From Xenorhabdus doucetiae (GTDB taxonomy: Bacteria > Pseudomonadota > Gammaproteobacteria > Enterobacterales > Enterobacteriaceae), in the NCBI RefSeq assembly GCF_000968195.1, contig NZ_FO704550.1, positions 2,604,001-2,668,000 on the forward strand: 64,000 bases of DNA. Direction: 5' to 3'. The notes beneath the pieces are model-generated. The model saw only the letters and a program-made list of their open reading frames with translations. It was not told the DNA's origin and did not search any database. Shown piece by piece: positions 41,433-49,824 of this stretch (position 1 is its first letter; every line of letters starts with the position of its first letter). The position numbers and the translations under genes were made by a program.

Positions 41433-42674
41433 TTAGATCTTGCGGAAAATCAATGACCCATTGGTGCCACCGAAACCAAAAGAGTTACACAGTGCGTATT
41501 CCATTCCTTCAACTTTACGTGCTTTACCTGGAACTAAATCGAAACGACAATTCTCATCTTGATTCTCCAAGTTAATGGTTGGAGGAACAATCTGATCACG
41601 CAGAGAAAGGATCGTGAAAATAGATTCAACTGCTCCTGCTGCTCCCAACAAGTGGCCTGTCATTGACTTGGTTGAACTCACCAATACCTTAGTGCCCTCA
41701 CCAAAAACATACTCCACTGCACGAGCTTCTGCAATATCGCCAACGGGTGTTGAAGTACCATGAGCATTGATATATCCCACTTGCTCTGGTGAGATTCCCG
41801 CATCTTTTAGGGCATTTTGCATTGCTAAAGCAGCACCTGCGCCATCTTCAGGCGGTGATGTCATATGGTAAGCATCGCTGCTCATGCCAAAGCCAACCAC
41901 TTCCGCATAGATTTTTGCGCCACGTCTTTTCGCGTGTTCATACTCTTCAAGTACAACAACACCTGCACCATCGCCCAGCACAAAACCATCACGATCTTTA
42001 TCCCAAGGACGACTTGCAGCTTGCGGATCATCATTACGGGTTGATAATGCACGTGCAGCCCCGAATCCGGCAACCCCAAACTCAGTACTCGCTTTTTCTG
42101 CCCCACCAGCCAGCATAATGTCAGCGTCATTATAGGCAATGATGCGAGCGGCATGGCCGATATTGTGTACACCAGAAGTACAGGCTGTTGCAATGGAAAT
42201 GCTCGGACCACGCAAACCATAGAGGATGCTCAAATGGCCTGCCACCATATTAATAATGGTTGAAGGTACAAAGAATGGGCTGACCTTGCGAGGCCCTGCC
42301 GATAATAATGTACTGTGATTTTCTTCAATCAGACCCAAGCCACCAATACCAGAACCAATAGCAGCACCAAAGCGGCTAGCATTGGCTTCTGTTACTTCGA
42401 TTCCTGCGTCTTCAATAGCTTGTTTGCCCGCAGCAATACCATATTGAATGAAGAGATCCATCTTCCGTGCTTCTTTGCGCGAAATATTGAAGTCTTCATG
42501 ATTAAAATTCTTCACCACACCTGCAAACTTAGTTGCATGGTTCGCGGTGTCAAAATGTTCGATAAGGCCGATACCACTCTGTCCGGCACACACAGCGTTC
42601 CAGGAAGACTCTACTGTATTGCCGACAGGAGATAACATGCCTAGTCCGGTCACGACTACTCGACGCTTAGACAC
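41433..42674 (-). CDS. fabF: 3-oxoacyl-ACP synthase II (FabF)
   Basis: Elongating condensing enzyme of type II fatty acid synthesis, important for thermal control of unsaturated acyl chains. 413 residues, as in E. coli. Catalytic Cys at about 164 (IATACTSGVHNIG), His in NAHGTSTPVGD and His in KSMTGHLLGAAGA; glycine-rich FGFGGTNGSLIF at the C-terminus. The start is GTG at 42674, fixed by GGAGG 6 bases upstream and by MSKRRVVVTG homology; the ATG at 42716 would extend through the acpP terminator. Confidence 0.97.
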   Translation of the reverse strand: MSKRRVVVTGLGMLSPVGNTVESSWNAVCAGQSGIGLIEHFDTANHATKFAGVVKNFNHEDFNISRKEARKMDLFIQYGIAAGKQAIEDAGIEVTEANASRFGAAIGSGIGGLGLIEENHSTLLSAGPRKVSPFFVPSTIINMVAGHLSILYGLRGPSISIATACTSGVHNIGHAARIIAYNDADIMLAGGAEKASTEFGVAGFGAARALSTRNDDPQAASRPWDKDRDGFVLGDGAGVVVLEEYEHAKRRGAKIYAEVVGFGMSSDAYHMTSPPEDGAGAALAMQNALKDAGISPEQVGYINAHGTSTPVGDIAEARAVEYVFGEGTKVLVSSTKSMTGHLLGAAGAVESIFTILSLRDQIVPPTINLENQDENCRFDLVPGKARKVEGMEYALCNSFGFGGTNGSLIFRKI

Positions 42675-42715
42675 GGTTATCCTCCAGGGAGGGAAAAAAT
42701 TTAGGACGAAAAACA

Positions 42716-42737
42716 TAGGCGGTCGAATGACCGCCTA
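42716..42737 (-). terminator. Hairpin after acpP
   Basis: Perfect arms TAGGCGGT (42716-42723) and ACCGCCTA (42730-42737) with a 6-base loop; minus-strand tail TGTTTTTCG. It follows acpP by about 11 bases and probably acts as a partial terminator giving high acpP relative to fabF mRNA. Confidence 0.7.
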
Positions 42738-42748
42738 GGTATGTGTGC

Positions 42749-42985
42749 TTATTTACCTGCGTTTTCAACGTAGTCAATAGCAGCCTGAACTGTAGTGATT
42801 TTTTCAGCTTCTTCGTCTGGGATCTCGATATCGAACTCTTCTTCCAGAGCCATTACCAGTTCAACTGTGTCAAGAGAATCAGCGCCCAAGTCATCAACAA
42901 ATGAAGCTGTGTTCACAACTTCTTCCTCTTTAACACCCAGTTGTTCAACGATGATTTTCTTAACGCGTTCGTCGATAGTGCTCAT
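42749..42985 (-). CDS. acpP: Acyl carrier protein
   Basis: 78-residue acidic carrier of growing acyl chains. The phosphopantetheine attachment site is Ser37 in GADSLDTVELVMALEEEF. Sequence is almost the E. coli protein. ATG at 42985 with AGGAAATTT upstream. In the fabD-fabG-acpP-fabF order. Confidence 0.99.
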   Translation of the reverse strand: MSTIDERVKKIIVEQLGVKEEEVVNTASFVDDLGADSLDTVELVMALEEEFDIEIPDEEAEKITTVQAAIDYVENAGK

Positions 42986-43135
42986 ACTATTAAATTTCCT
43001 ATCAAAACTCGCTTCTGCGATGGTTTTCGTAGTTTATAAAATACAGGAAAAGATGCAACCAAATCCCGGCTGGTCGAACCACAATCTGCTTTTTTTGCAC
43101 AAAAAACACATCAAAAACAGGGGGTTCGCTCATTT

Positions 43136-43870
43136 TTAGATCATGTACATGCCACCATTGACATGTAATGTTTCACCCGTGATGTAAGCGGCCTCGTCAG
43201 AAGCAAGAAACGCTACAGCACTGGCAATTTCTTTTGCATCACCAAGACGATTGGCAGGTATTCCAGCAGCAATGCCCGCACGTTGTTCGTCTGTCAACGC
43301 TCTGGTCATATCCGTTTCGATAAAACCCGGTGCAACAACGTTGACAGTGATGCCACGGGAAGCGACTTCACGAGCCAATGATTTACTAAAACCAATAACT
43401 CCTGCTTTCGCTGCCGTGTAATTCGCCTGCCCTGCATTTCCCATCGTTCCAACAACAGAGCCGATGGAAATAATACGTCCATAACGTTTTTTCATCATAG
43501 AACGCATTACTGCTTTTGACAGACGAAAAATCGAAGAAAGATTCGTGTCAATAATATCTTGCCACTCGTCATCTTTCATGCGCATCAACAAGTTATCACG
43601 AGTGATGCCTGCATTATTAACTAAAATGTCTATTTCACCAAATTCAGCACGAATATTCGATAGTGCATTTTCAATGGATTCTGAATCTGTGACATTCAGT
43701 ACAAAACCTTTGCCTTTATCACCCAGGAAGGCACTGATCGCTTCAGCTCCCTTCTCACTGGTTGCAGTGCCAACAACACGCGCACCACGTTCAACCAATA
43801 ATTCTGCAATCGCGCGACCTATGCCACGGCTGGCGCCAGTGACCAGTGCAATTTTTCCATCAAAGCTCAT
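43136..43870 (-). CDS. fabG: 3-oxoacyl-ACP reductase FabG
   Basis: NADPH-dependent reductase of the fatty acid cycle. 244 residues, as in E. coli. SDR motifs: VTGASRGIGRAIAE (cofactor), VNNAGITRDN, catalytic Ser in ISIGSVVGTMGN and YTAAKAG (Tyr-x-x-x-Lys). The ATG at 43870 is preceded by GAGGAAAAC and matches the family start; an ATG at 43885 would add five residues overlapping fabD by four bases. Confidence 0.98.
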   Translation of the reverse strand: MSFDGKIALVTGASRGIGRAIAELLVERGARVVGTATSEKGAEAISAFLGDKGKGFVLNVTDSESIENALSNIRAEFGEIDILVNNAGITRDNLLMRMKDDEWQDIIDTNLSSIFRLSKAVMRSMMKKRYGRIISIGSVVGTMGNAGQANYTAAKAGVIGFSKSLAREVASRGITVNVVAPGFIETDMTRALTDEQRAGIAAGIPANRLGDAKEIASAVAFLASDEAAYITGETLHVNGGMYMI

Positions 43871-43881
43871 GTTTTCCTCAG

Positions 43882-44811
43882 TCATTTATTCAGAGCAACT
43901 GTGAGTGATGATACATCATTTACTGCGACAGCACTTAAAGTATCAACAATACGTTTCGTTAGCCCGGTGAGTACCTTACCTGGTCCGATCTCTAACAGTT
44001 GTTCAATTCCCTGTTCAGCAATATATTCCACTGATTCTGTCCAACGAACCGGATTATACAACTGACGAACCAAGGCGTCTCGAATAGCATCGGCAGATTC
44101 TTCTACTTTTACATCGACGTTATTCACGACAGGAAATTGTGGCTGATTAAACACAACTTTTTGCAGTGCGGCCGCCAATTGCTCGGCTGCGGACATCATC
44201 AGTGCGCAGTGCGAAGGCACACTGACAGATAACGGCAACGCGCGTTTGGCACCCGCGGCTTTACATGCCGCTCCCGCACGCTCTACCGCCTCTTTCTCAC
44301 CTGCGATAACAACCTGCCCAGGTGAGTTAAAATTAACCGGTGAAACAATCTGACCTTGTGCTGACTCTTCACATGCCTTTGCAATGGATTCATTATCTAA
44401 ACCAATAATGGCATACATTGCTCCCTGCCCTTCGGGGACAGCTTCCTGCATCAACTTCCCACGCAATTCAACCAGTTTAATGGCTTGCTGGAATTCAATC
44501 ACCCCCGCACAGACCAGCGCAGAATATTCGCCAAGACTATGACCTGCCATGATGGAAGGAGCCTTGCCCCCTTTTTCCTGCCATACACGCCAAATTGCCA
44601 CCGACGCTGCCAGCAGAGCAGGCTGAGTTTTCCAAGTCTTGTTCAGTTCTTCTACAGGCCCTTGCTGAACTAATGTCCATAAATCATATCCCAAAACCGC
44701 AGAGGCCTCTGCGAACGTCTGTTCAACCTGTGGAAATTCTGCGGCTAAATCAGCCAACATACCCAGAGATTGAGAACCTTGACCGGGAAACACCATTGCA
44801 AAATCAGACAT
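43882..44811 (-). CDS. fabD: Malonyl-CoA:ACP transacylase FabD
   Basis: Loads malonyl groups onto ACP. 309 residues, as in E. coli. Nucleophile Ser92 in AGHSLGEYSALVCAG, N-terminal FPGQGSQSLGML, catalytic His in SVPSHCALM. Between fabH and fabG in the operon; ATG at 44811. Confidence 0.98.
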   Translation of the reverse strand: MSDFAMVFPGQGSQSLGMLADLAAEFPQVEQTFAEASAVLGYDLWTLVQQGPVEELNKTWKTQPALLAASVAIWRVWQEKGGKAPSIMAGHSLGEYSALVCAGVIEFQQAIKLVELRGKLMQEAVPEGQGAMYAIIGLDNESIAKACEESAQGQIVSPVNFNSPGQVVIAGEKEAVERAGAACKAAGAKRALPLSVSVPSHCALMMSAAEQLAAALQKVVFNQPQFPVVNNVDVKVEESADAIRDALVRQLYNPVRWTESVEYIAEQGIEQLLEIGPGKVLTGLTKRIVDTLSAVAVNDVSSLTVALNK

Positions 44812-44829
44812 GTTTATTTTCCTGTTGAA

Positions 44830-45783
44830 TTAAAAACGTACCAGCGCTGAGCCCCAGGTAAAGCCACCGCCAAATGCTTCAAGTAAAATAAGTTGGCCGC
44901 GTTGGATTCTTCCATCGCGTACCGCTTCATCGAATGCTGTCGGAACCGATGCTGCCGAGGTGTTGCCATGACGATCCAGCGTCACAACCACTTTATCCAT
45001 TGTCATATCTAATTTTTTGGCGGTTGCCGAAATAATACGCAAATTCGCCTGATGAGGGACGAGCCAATCAAGCTGAGAGTGAGGTATGTTATTGGCTTCT
45101 AATGTTTCCTCAACAATATTCGCTAATTCACGGACAGCCACTTTAAAGACTTCATTACCCGCCATCGTCACATATTCTGGTGTATCACACTTCACTCGGC
45201 TTTGATGAGGCAATGACAATAAATCACCATAACGCCCATCAGCATGAAGATGTGTGGATAGGATACCCGGTTCCTCTGACGCCCCGACAACCATAGCTCC
45301 CGCCCCATCGCCGAAAAGGATCACTGTACTGCGATCTTTAGGATCGACAACTCTTGAAATAATATCAGAACCGATCACCAGGGCATGTTTAGCTGCGCCT
45401 GTTTTAATAAATTTGTCTACCACGCTCAACGCGTAAGTAAAGCCAGCACAGGCGGCTGCAACATCAAAAGCGGCAACACCTGGAATCCCCAACAATTGCT
45501 GAATTTGGCAGGCCGCACTAGGGAAAGCGTGGGTTGAACTGGTTGTGGCGACAACGATTAAGTCAATTTGTGCTTTATCGATGCCAGCCATTTCAATCGC
45601 TTTTTCAGCCGCTTTGAAACCCAAAATGGCAACATTTTCATCTGCCGCAGCAATGCGGCGTTCACGAATGCCCGTCCGAGTGACAATCCACTCGTCAGAC
45701 GTATCTACCATTTTTTCTAAATCTGCGTTAGTACGCACCTGCGCAGGCAAATAACTGCCCGTACCTAAGATCGTTGTATACAT
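44830..45783 (-). CDS. fabH: 3-oxoacyl-ACP synthase III (FabH)
   Basis: Initiates fatty acid synthesis by condensing acetyl-CoA with malonyl-ACP. 317 residues, as in E. coli. Catalytic Cys112 (AAACAGFTYAL), His in VPHQANLRI and Asn in RHGNTSAAS. Separated from plsX by six bases. FabH specificity sets branched or straight chain starters; the sequence alone does not show a change. Confidence 0.98.
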   Translation of the reverse strand: MYTTILGTGSYLPAQVRTNADLEKMVDTSDEWIVTRTGIRERRIAAADENVAILGFKAAEKAIEMAGIDKAQIDLIVVATTSSTHAFPSAACQIQQLLGIPGVAAFDVAAACAGFTYALSVVDKFIKTGAAKHALVIGSDIISRVVDPKDRSTVILFGDGAGAMVVGASEEPGILSTHLHADGRYGDLLSLPHQSRVKCDTPEYVTMAGNEVFKVAVRELANIVEETLEANNIPHSQLDWLVPHQANLRIISATAKKLDMTMDKVVVTLDRHGNTSAASVPTAFDEAVRDGRIQRGQLILLEAFGGGFTWGSALVRF

Positions 45784-45789
45784 TTATGC

Positions 45790-46842
45790 TTATTCACTCT
45801 TGGGTAATACTGCATCCAGCCGGGCAGCGATTCTGTCAGGAACCTGCTTCTCTATAGCTTGAATGGCTTGATCAATTGCAGCCTTAAAAGCGCGTTCATT
45901 GGCGGCACCGTGACTTTTTATCACGATGCCGCGCAACCCTAATAACGTTGCCCCGTTATACTGGTCAGGGTTTAGATGGCCAAACCGCTTGGTTACCTGT
46001 CTTAGCAACCATTTTTTGAATATCTTCATCTTGAATAGTTTCATCAACCAAGATGATTTTTTCTGCTGACCATCCGGTGACTTTATCAGAGATAAAAACA
46101 CCCTGATCGCACCTTCCATTGTCTTTAGCGTAACATTACCTGCGAAGCCGTCACATACGAGCACATCCGTTTTCCCCGTCAGTAACTCATTGCCTTCCAC
46201 ATACCCGATGTAATTAATCGCCGGGGCATTGCGCAAGGTTATAGCGGCTTCGCGGATATTATCCAGCCCCTTGGATTCCTCTTCCCCGATATTGAGTAGC
46301 GCAACACGTGGATTATCCACACCCGCAACATACTCTGCCATCACAGCACCCATAATCGCAAACTGAACTAACATGCTGCTATTACAATTAATGTTAGCGC
46401 CTAAATCTAATACAACGGTTTTCTGCTGTTTTAGATTAGGTATCACTGTCATTAATGCAGGCCGTTCAATGCCTTCAATGGATTTCAGCATCATTTTAGC
46501 CAATCCCATCAACGCACCGGTATTTCCCGCACTGACACAAGCCTGCGCTTCGCCGGACTTAACTAAGTCGAGTGCGATACGCATTGAAGTACCGTGACTG
46601 GAACGAATAGCCTGAGATGGCCTTGCATCGCTGGAAACGACATGTTCCGCAGGGACAATTTGCAAACGGCTAAGCAGCTCGGCATTTTGGTTTGCAAGCA
46701 GAGGAAAGATGGTTTCGGGATTACCGACCAACAATAGCTTCAATTGTGGATTAGATGCCAGTGCCTGCAATGCAGCAGGCACCGTGACGCGAGGACCAAA
46801 GTCCCCGCCCATAGCATCTAACGCTAAGGTTAGATTAGCCAA
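45790..46842 (-). CDS. plsX: Phosphate acyltransferase PlsX
   Basis: Converts acyl-ACP to acyl-phosphate at the membrane for phospholipid synthesis by PlsY. 350 residues (E. coli 356). Begins LTLALDAMGGDFGP and has ACVSAGNTGALMGLA, NIGEEESKG and VCDGFAGNVTLKTMEG, all family hallmarks. Second gene after rpmF; ATG at 46842, 29 bases from rpmF. Confidence 0.97.
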   Translation of the reverse strand: MANLTLALDAMGGDFGPRVTVPAALQALASNPQLKLLLVGNPETIFPLLANQNAELLSRLQIVPAEHVVSSDARPSQAIRSSHGTSMRIALDLVKSGEAQACVSAGNTGALMGLAKMMLKSIEGIERPALMTVIPNLKQQKTVVLDLGANINCNSSMLVQFAIMGAVMAEYVAGVDNPRVALLNIGEEESKGLDNIREAAITLRNAPAINYIGYVEGNELLTGKTDVLVCDGFAGNVTLKTMEGAIRVFLSLIKSPDGQQKKSSWLMKLFKMKIFKKWLLRQVTKRFGHLNPDQYNGATLLGLRGIVIKSHGAANERAFKAAIDQAIQAIEKQVPDRIAARLDAVLPKSE

Positions 46843-46871
46843 GATATCAACTTGCTAATGATTAGCTGAGA

Positions 46872-47042
46872 TTACTTGTTGATTACCTTGCGGCCACGGT
46901 AGTAGCCATCAGCAGTCACGTGATGACGCAGGTGAGTTTCACCAGAAGTTTTGTCTACAGAGACAAGTGTTGCAGTCAGTGCGTCATGAGAACGACGCAT
47001 ACCACGCTTAGAACGAGTTGGTTTATTCTGTTGTACGGCCAT
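46872..47042 (-). CDS. rpmF: 50S ribosomal protein L32
   Basis: 56 residues (E. coli 57): MAVQQNKPTRSKRGMRRSHD, then ALTATLVSVDKTSGETHLRH and HVTADGYYRGRKVINK. Large-subunit protein. As in E. coli it leads into plsX and the fab genes, linking ribosome and membrane lipid synthesis. ATG at 47042, with AAGGAG about 7 bases upstream on the minus strand; stop TAA at 46872-46874. Cysteine-free version of L32 as expected for Enterobacterales. Confidence 0.98.
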   Translation of the reverse strand: MAVQQNKPTRSKRGMRRSHDALTATLVSVDKTSGETHLRHHVTADGYYRGRKVINK

Positions 47043-47054
47043 TGACCTTACTCC

Positions 47055-47579
47055 TTAAGTACTTTTCTTTAAACTGGCTAATACGGCAAATGGGTTTGGT
47101 TTTTCTGCTTCAGGAGGCAGTACACCAAATACCATGTCCGCGTCGGACACTTCACAGTGTTCAGAATCATGTACCGGAATCACCGGCAGAGAGAGAATTA
47201 TTTCATCTTCAATCATTGCCAGCAAATCTATTTCGCCAAATTCGTTAACGTTTATTGGCTCATACTCTTCCGGTAATGCCTCAGCCTGCTCATCATTGAC
47301 GATCGGGCTAAAACAATACGTTGTGTGAACATGATGACTGAAATTACTGCCACAACGCTGGCACGCAAGCGTAACATCCACATCGGAATGCCCCTTTACA
47401 ACTGCCAGACGCTGATTATCAATTTGAAATGATAATGAGCTATCTACATCACCATCCACACTGACCACAGATTCTGCAATACGAGAAACCTGCCCAGCAG
47501 AGTAGCTACCGTGGTAATCCAATCTTTTTTGGGCGGCTCGAAGCACATCAATGGTCAGGGGTAATTTTACCTTCTGCAT
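47055..47579 (-). CDS. yceD: YceD (DUF177), 23S rRNA accumulation protein
   Basis: 174 residues (E. coli 173). DUF177 proteins are needed for normal accumulation of 23S rRNA precursor in plants and bacteria; molecular role not settled. A zinc-like CxxC (LACQRCGSNF) near residue 70 and acidic EFGEIDLLAMIEDEIILSLP near 115 are typical. The C-terminal NPFAVLASLKKST is conserved. Located 12 bases before rpmF and cotranscribed. Confidence 0.95.
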   Translation of the reverse strand: MQKVKLPLTIDVLRAAQKRLDYHGSYSAGQVSRIAESVVSVDGDVDSSLSFQIDNQRLAVVKGHSDVDVTLACQRCGSNFSHHVHTTYCFSPIVNDEQAEALPEEYEPINVNEFGEIDLLAMIEDEIILSLPVIPVHDSEHCEVSDADMVFGVLPPEAEKPNPFAVLASLKKST

Positions 47580-47723
47580 AAGGCGCGCATATTATCTTTG
47601 TAATGAGACATAGTCAAAGAAAAAGGCCAAACATCTGCACCTTTCCGTCAAATATTCGCTTATTAAGCGGCGTATAGTTTAAAATGCCTGCAAATATTTC
47701 TCTACGTATTTTATGGAAAAATG

Positions 47724-48317
47724 ATGCTTCCGATTGTTTTATCATCAACTTCTGAATATCGCCGCCTATTGTTAAAAAAATTGGGGTTACCTTTTACTTG
47801 TGTTTCCCCCAATATTGATGAAAGCCCGCTGGAAAATGAAAGCCCAAAACAATTAGTCATGCGATTGTCACAGGCAAAAGCCAGTGCATTACAGTGTGAA
47901 TGTTCTAGCCATCTAATTATAGCGTCAGATCAAATTTGTGTTTTAGATGGCAAAATTACCGGCAAACCCCATAACTTTGAGAACGCTCTCTTACAATTGA
48001 AAAAAGCCAGTGGAAAATGTATCACTTTTTATACCGGCATTACGTTACTTAATAGCAAAACCAACGTGGTTGATACGCGTTGCGAACTATTTCATGTCTA
48101 TTTCAGAGATCTTAGCGAAACAGAAATTATTCATTATCTCAACAAAGAACAGCCCTTCAATTGCGCCGGCAGCTTCAAAAGTGAAGGCTTAGGCATTACA
48201 TTATTTGAAAAACTCAATGGCAAAGATCCGAACACACTTATCGGCTTACCACTCATCACTTTGACAGAAATGCTTATCCGTCAGGGGATAAACCCACTGA
48301 CGGTATGTTCTCAATGA
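47724..48317 (+). CDS. yceF: Maf-type nucleotide pyrophosphatase YceF
   Basis: House-cleaning hydrolase; the YceF subgroup prefers 7-methyl-GTP. 197 residues (E. coli 194). Motifs VLSSTSEYRRLLLKKL at the N-terminus, SDQICVLDGKITGKP (metal-binding Asp), and CAGSFKSEGLGITLFEKLNG with GLPL near the C-terminus. The second ATG (47724) is preferred to 47721 because GGAAAA gives better spacing. Convergent with rluC, overlapping it by 7 bases at the stops. Confidence 0.93.
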   Translation: MLPIVLSSTSEYRRLLLKKLGLPFTCVSPNIDESPLENESPKQLVMRLSQAKASALQCECSSHLIIASDQICVLDGKITGKPHNFENALLQLKKASGKCITFYTGITLLNSKTNVVDTRCELFHVYFRDLSETEIIHYLNKEQPFNCAGSFKSEGLGITLFEKLNGKDPNTLIGLPLITLTEMLIRQGINPLTVCSQ

Positions 48318-49267
48318 TGACTATGCCGCAGTATCTTTAAACAATTCCGCAACCTATCATCCATTGGGGCTTCGAAACGTAACGTTTCCCCCGTGGATGG
48401 ATGGGTAAATTTTAATGAACTGGCATGTAAAAACAATCGGTTAAGCCCTGTATCTGCAAGCTGTGCATCAAATGCGCTATCGCCATAACGATCGTCAAAC
48501 GCAATGGGATGACCGGCATGTAAAGTATGCACGCGGATTTGGTGGGTTCGCCCCGTCACCGGGCTTGCCCGCACCAAGGTCGCAAACGCATATCGTTCTT
48601 CAACTTTGAAACGGGTTTCAGACGGTTTGCCTTCTTGGCTAACTTTAACCACCCTTTCCCCACTTTGCAGGATATTTTTCAACAAGGGGGCTTCTACGAC
48701 TTTACAGTGGGATTGCCATTGCCCGCGCACTAACGCCAAATAGTCTTTCTGCATCTGCTTCAAGCGTAATTGTTCATGCAATGCCCGCAGTGCAGAACGT
48801 TTTTTCGCAATCAACAAAACGCCCGATGTATCGCGGTCAAGCCGATGCACCAGCTCAAGGAAACGCGCTTCAGGACGCAAAGCCCGTAACCCTTCTATCA
48901 CGCCAAAACTCAGACCGCTGCCCCCATGCACGGCGGTTCCCGACGGTTTGTTGATGACTAAAATATGGTCATCTTCATACAAAATACACTCCGCCAGCGC
49001 AGCAACCTTATCCAGCTTGGCAGAAACCGGGGTTTCTTGCTTTTCTGCGACTCTCACCGGCGGGATTCTGATGACATCACCGGCTGCCAATTTATATTCA
49101 GGCTTGATTCTTCCTTTGTTGACTCGAACTTCACCTTTACGCAAGATCCGATAGATCATGCTCTTAGGTACACCTTTTAAACGGGCCAGCAAAAAATTAT
49201 CCACTCGCTGGCCCGCCTCATCGTCATCAATCGTGACAAACTGTACAACTTGATTATTTATTTTCAT
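48311..49267 (-). CDS. rluC: 23S rRNA pseudouridine(955/2504/2580) synthase RluC
   Basis: 318 residues (E. coli 319). S4 RNA-binding domain at residues about 15-75 (QRVDNFLLARLKGVPKSMIYRILRKGEVRVN, quoted in part) and the RluA-type catalytic domain with LVHRLDRDTSGVLLIAKKR carrying the nucleophilic Asp. The ATG at 49267 is chosen; an in-frame TTG at 49273 would add two residues. Shortest overlap with yceF. Divergent from rne across a 557-base region, as in E. coli. Confidence 0.96.
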   Translation of the reverse strand: MKINNQVVQFVTIDDDEAGQRVDNFLLARLKGVPKSMIYRILRKGEVRVNKGRIKPEYKLAAGDVIRIPPVRVAEKQETPVSAKLDKVAALAECILYEDDHILVINKPSGTAVHGGSGLSFGVIEGLRALRPEARFLELVHRLDRDTSGVLLIAKKRSALRALHEQLRLKQMQKDYLALVRGQWQSHCKVVEAPLLKNILQSGERVVKVSQEGKPSETRFKVEERYAFATLVRASPVTGRTHQIRVHTLHAGHPIAFDDRYGDSAFDAQLADTGLNRLFLHASSLKFTHPSTGETLRFEAPMDDRLRNCLKILRHSHH

Positions 49268-49399
49268 GGGCAAGATTCTAATAATCCAACAAACAGAGCG
49301 CTACTCATTTTTAAATATGTCTAAATAACATTCATTTTTCCTATTTCATTATTGCAAGTGTCTTAGGATAAAGACTAAAGATTAACAACTTATCACTAT

Positions 49400-49824
49400 T
49401 TCCTAATAAAAAACCCGCAAAGCGATAAAGTCACCTTGCTATCACCCCAATAGCAATGGAATAATGCTTTCTGGCCACGGTTTACTAAACTATGAATGGC
49501 AAGATTGAAATTGTTTGTTGTCTGTTTGATCGGGCAAAAACGCAGCAATGGCGTAAGACGTAATGTTTGATCAAACAATTTATGGGCTGCGGGTGGCAGC
49601 TTAACTGGATTGGGTAAAATCTGTACCAATTTATTACAGCATCCCAATAAAGAGTACTGTGTTCAAATGAAATTCAGGCTCGCCGACAAATAGGCGCCTC
49701 TATACAGACGATAGCCGTGAGGCTGGCGGTTTTGTAAAAGACACGAGGTCATCGGTAACCAGATAGCTCACCTCTTTTTTACTCGCAGCTCTATATTAAT
49801 GTAAAAAATAATGAGTAAGTTAGA
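49400..49824 (+). promoter_or_regulatory. Structured 5' leader of rne (rne5-type autoregulatory region)
   Basis: The 557 bases between rluC and rne contain no supported gene. In E. coli rne has a 361-base 5' UTR with hairpins hp2 and hp3 by which RNase E degrades its own mRNA. Here a clear hairpin TTGCTAT (49436-49442) / ATAGCAA (49450-49456) with the loop CACCCCA is followed by long inverted sequences GTTTGATC (49526-49533) ... GATCAAAC (near 49568-49575). I assign the leader by position and structure; exact 5' end is unknown. Rne has only a weak Shine-Dalgarno (AAGTTAGA), compatible with autoregulation. Confidence 0.6.

Noticed and set aside
49396..49647. 83-codon minus-strand frame in the rne leader
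   Set aside because: Overlaps the structured rne 5' leader, lacks a ribosome-binding site and any family resemblance.
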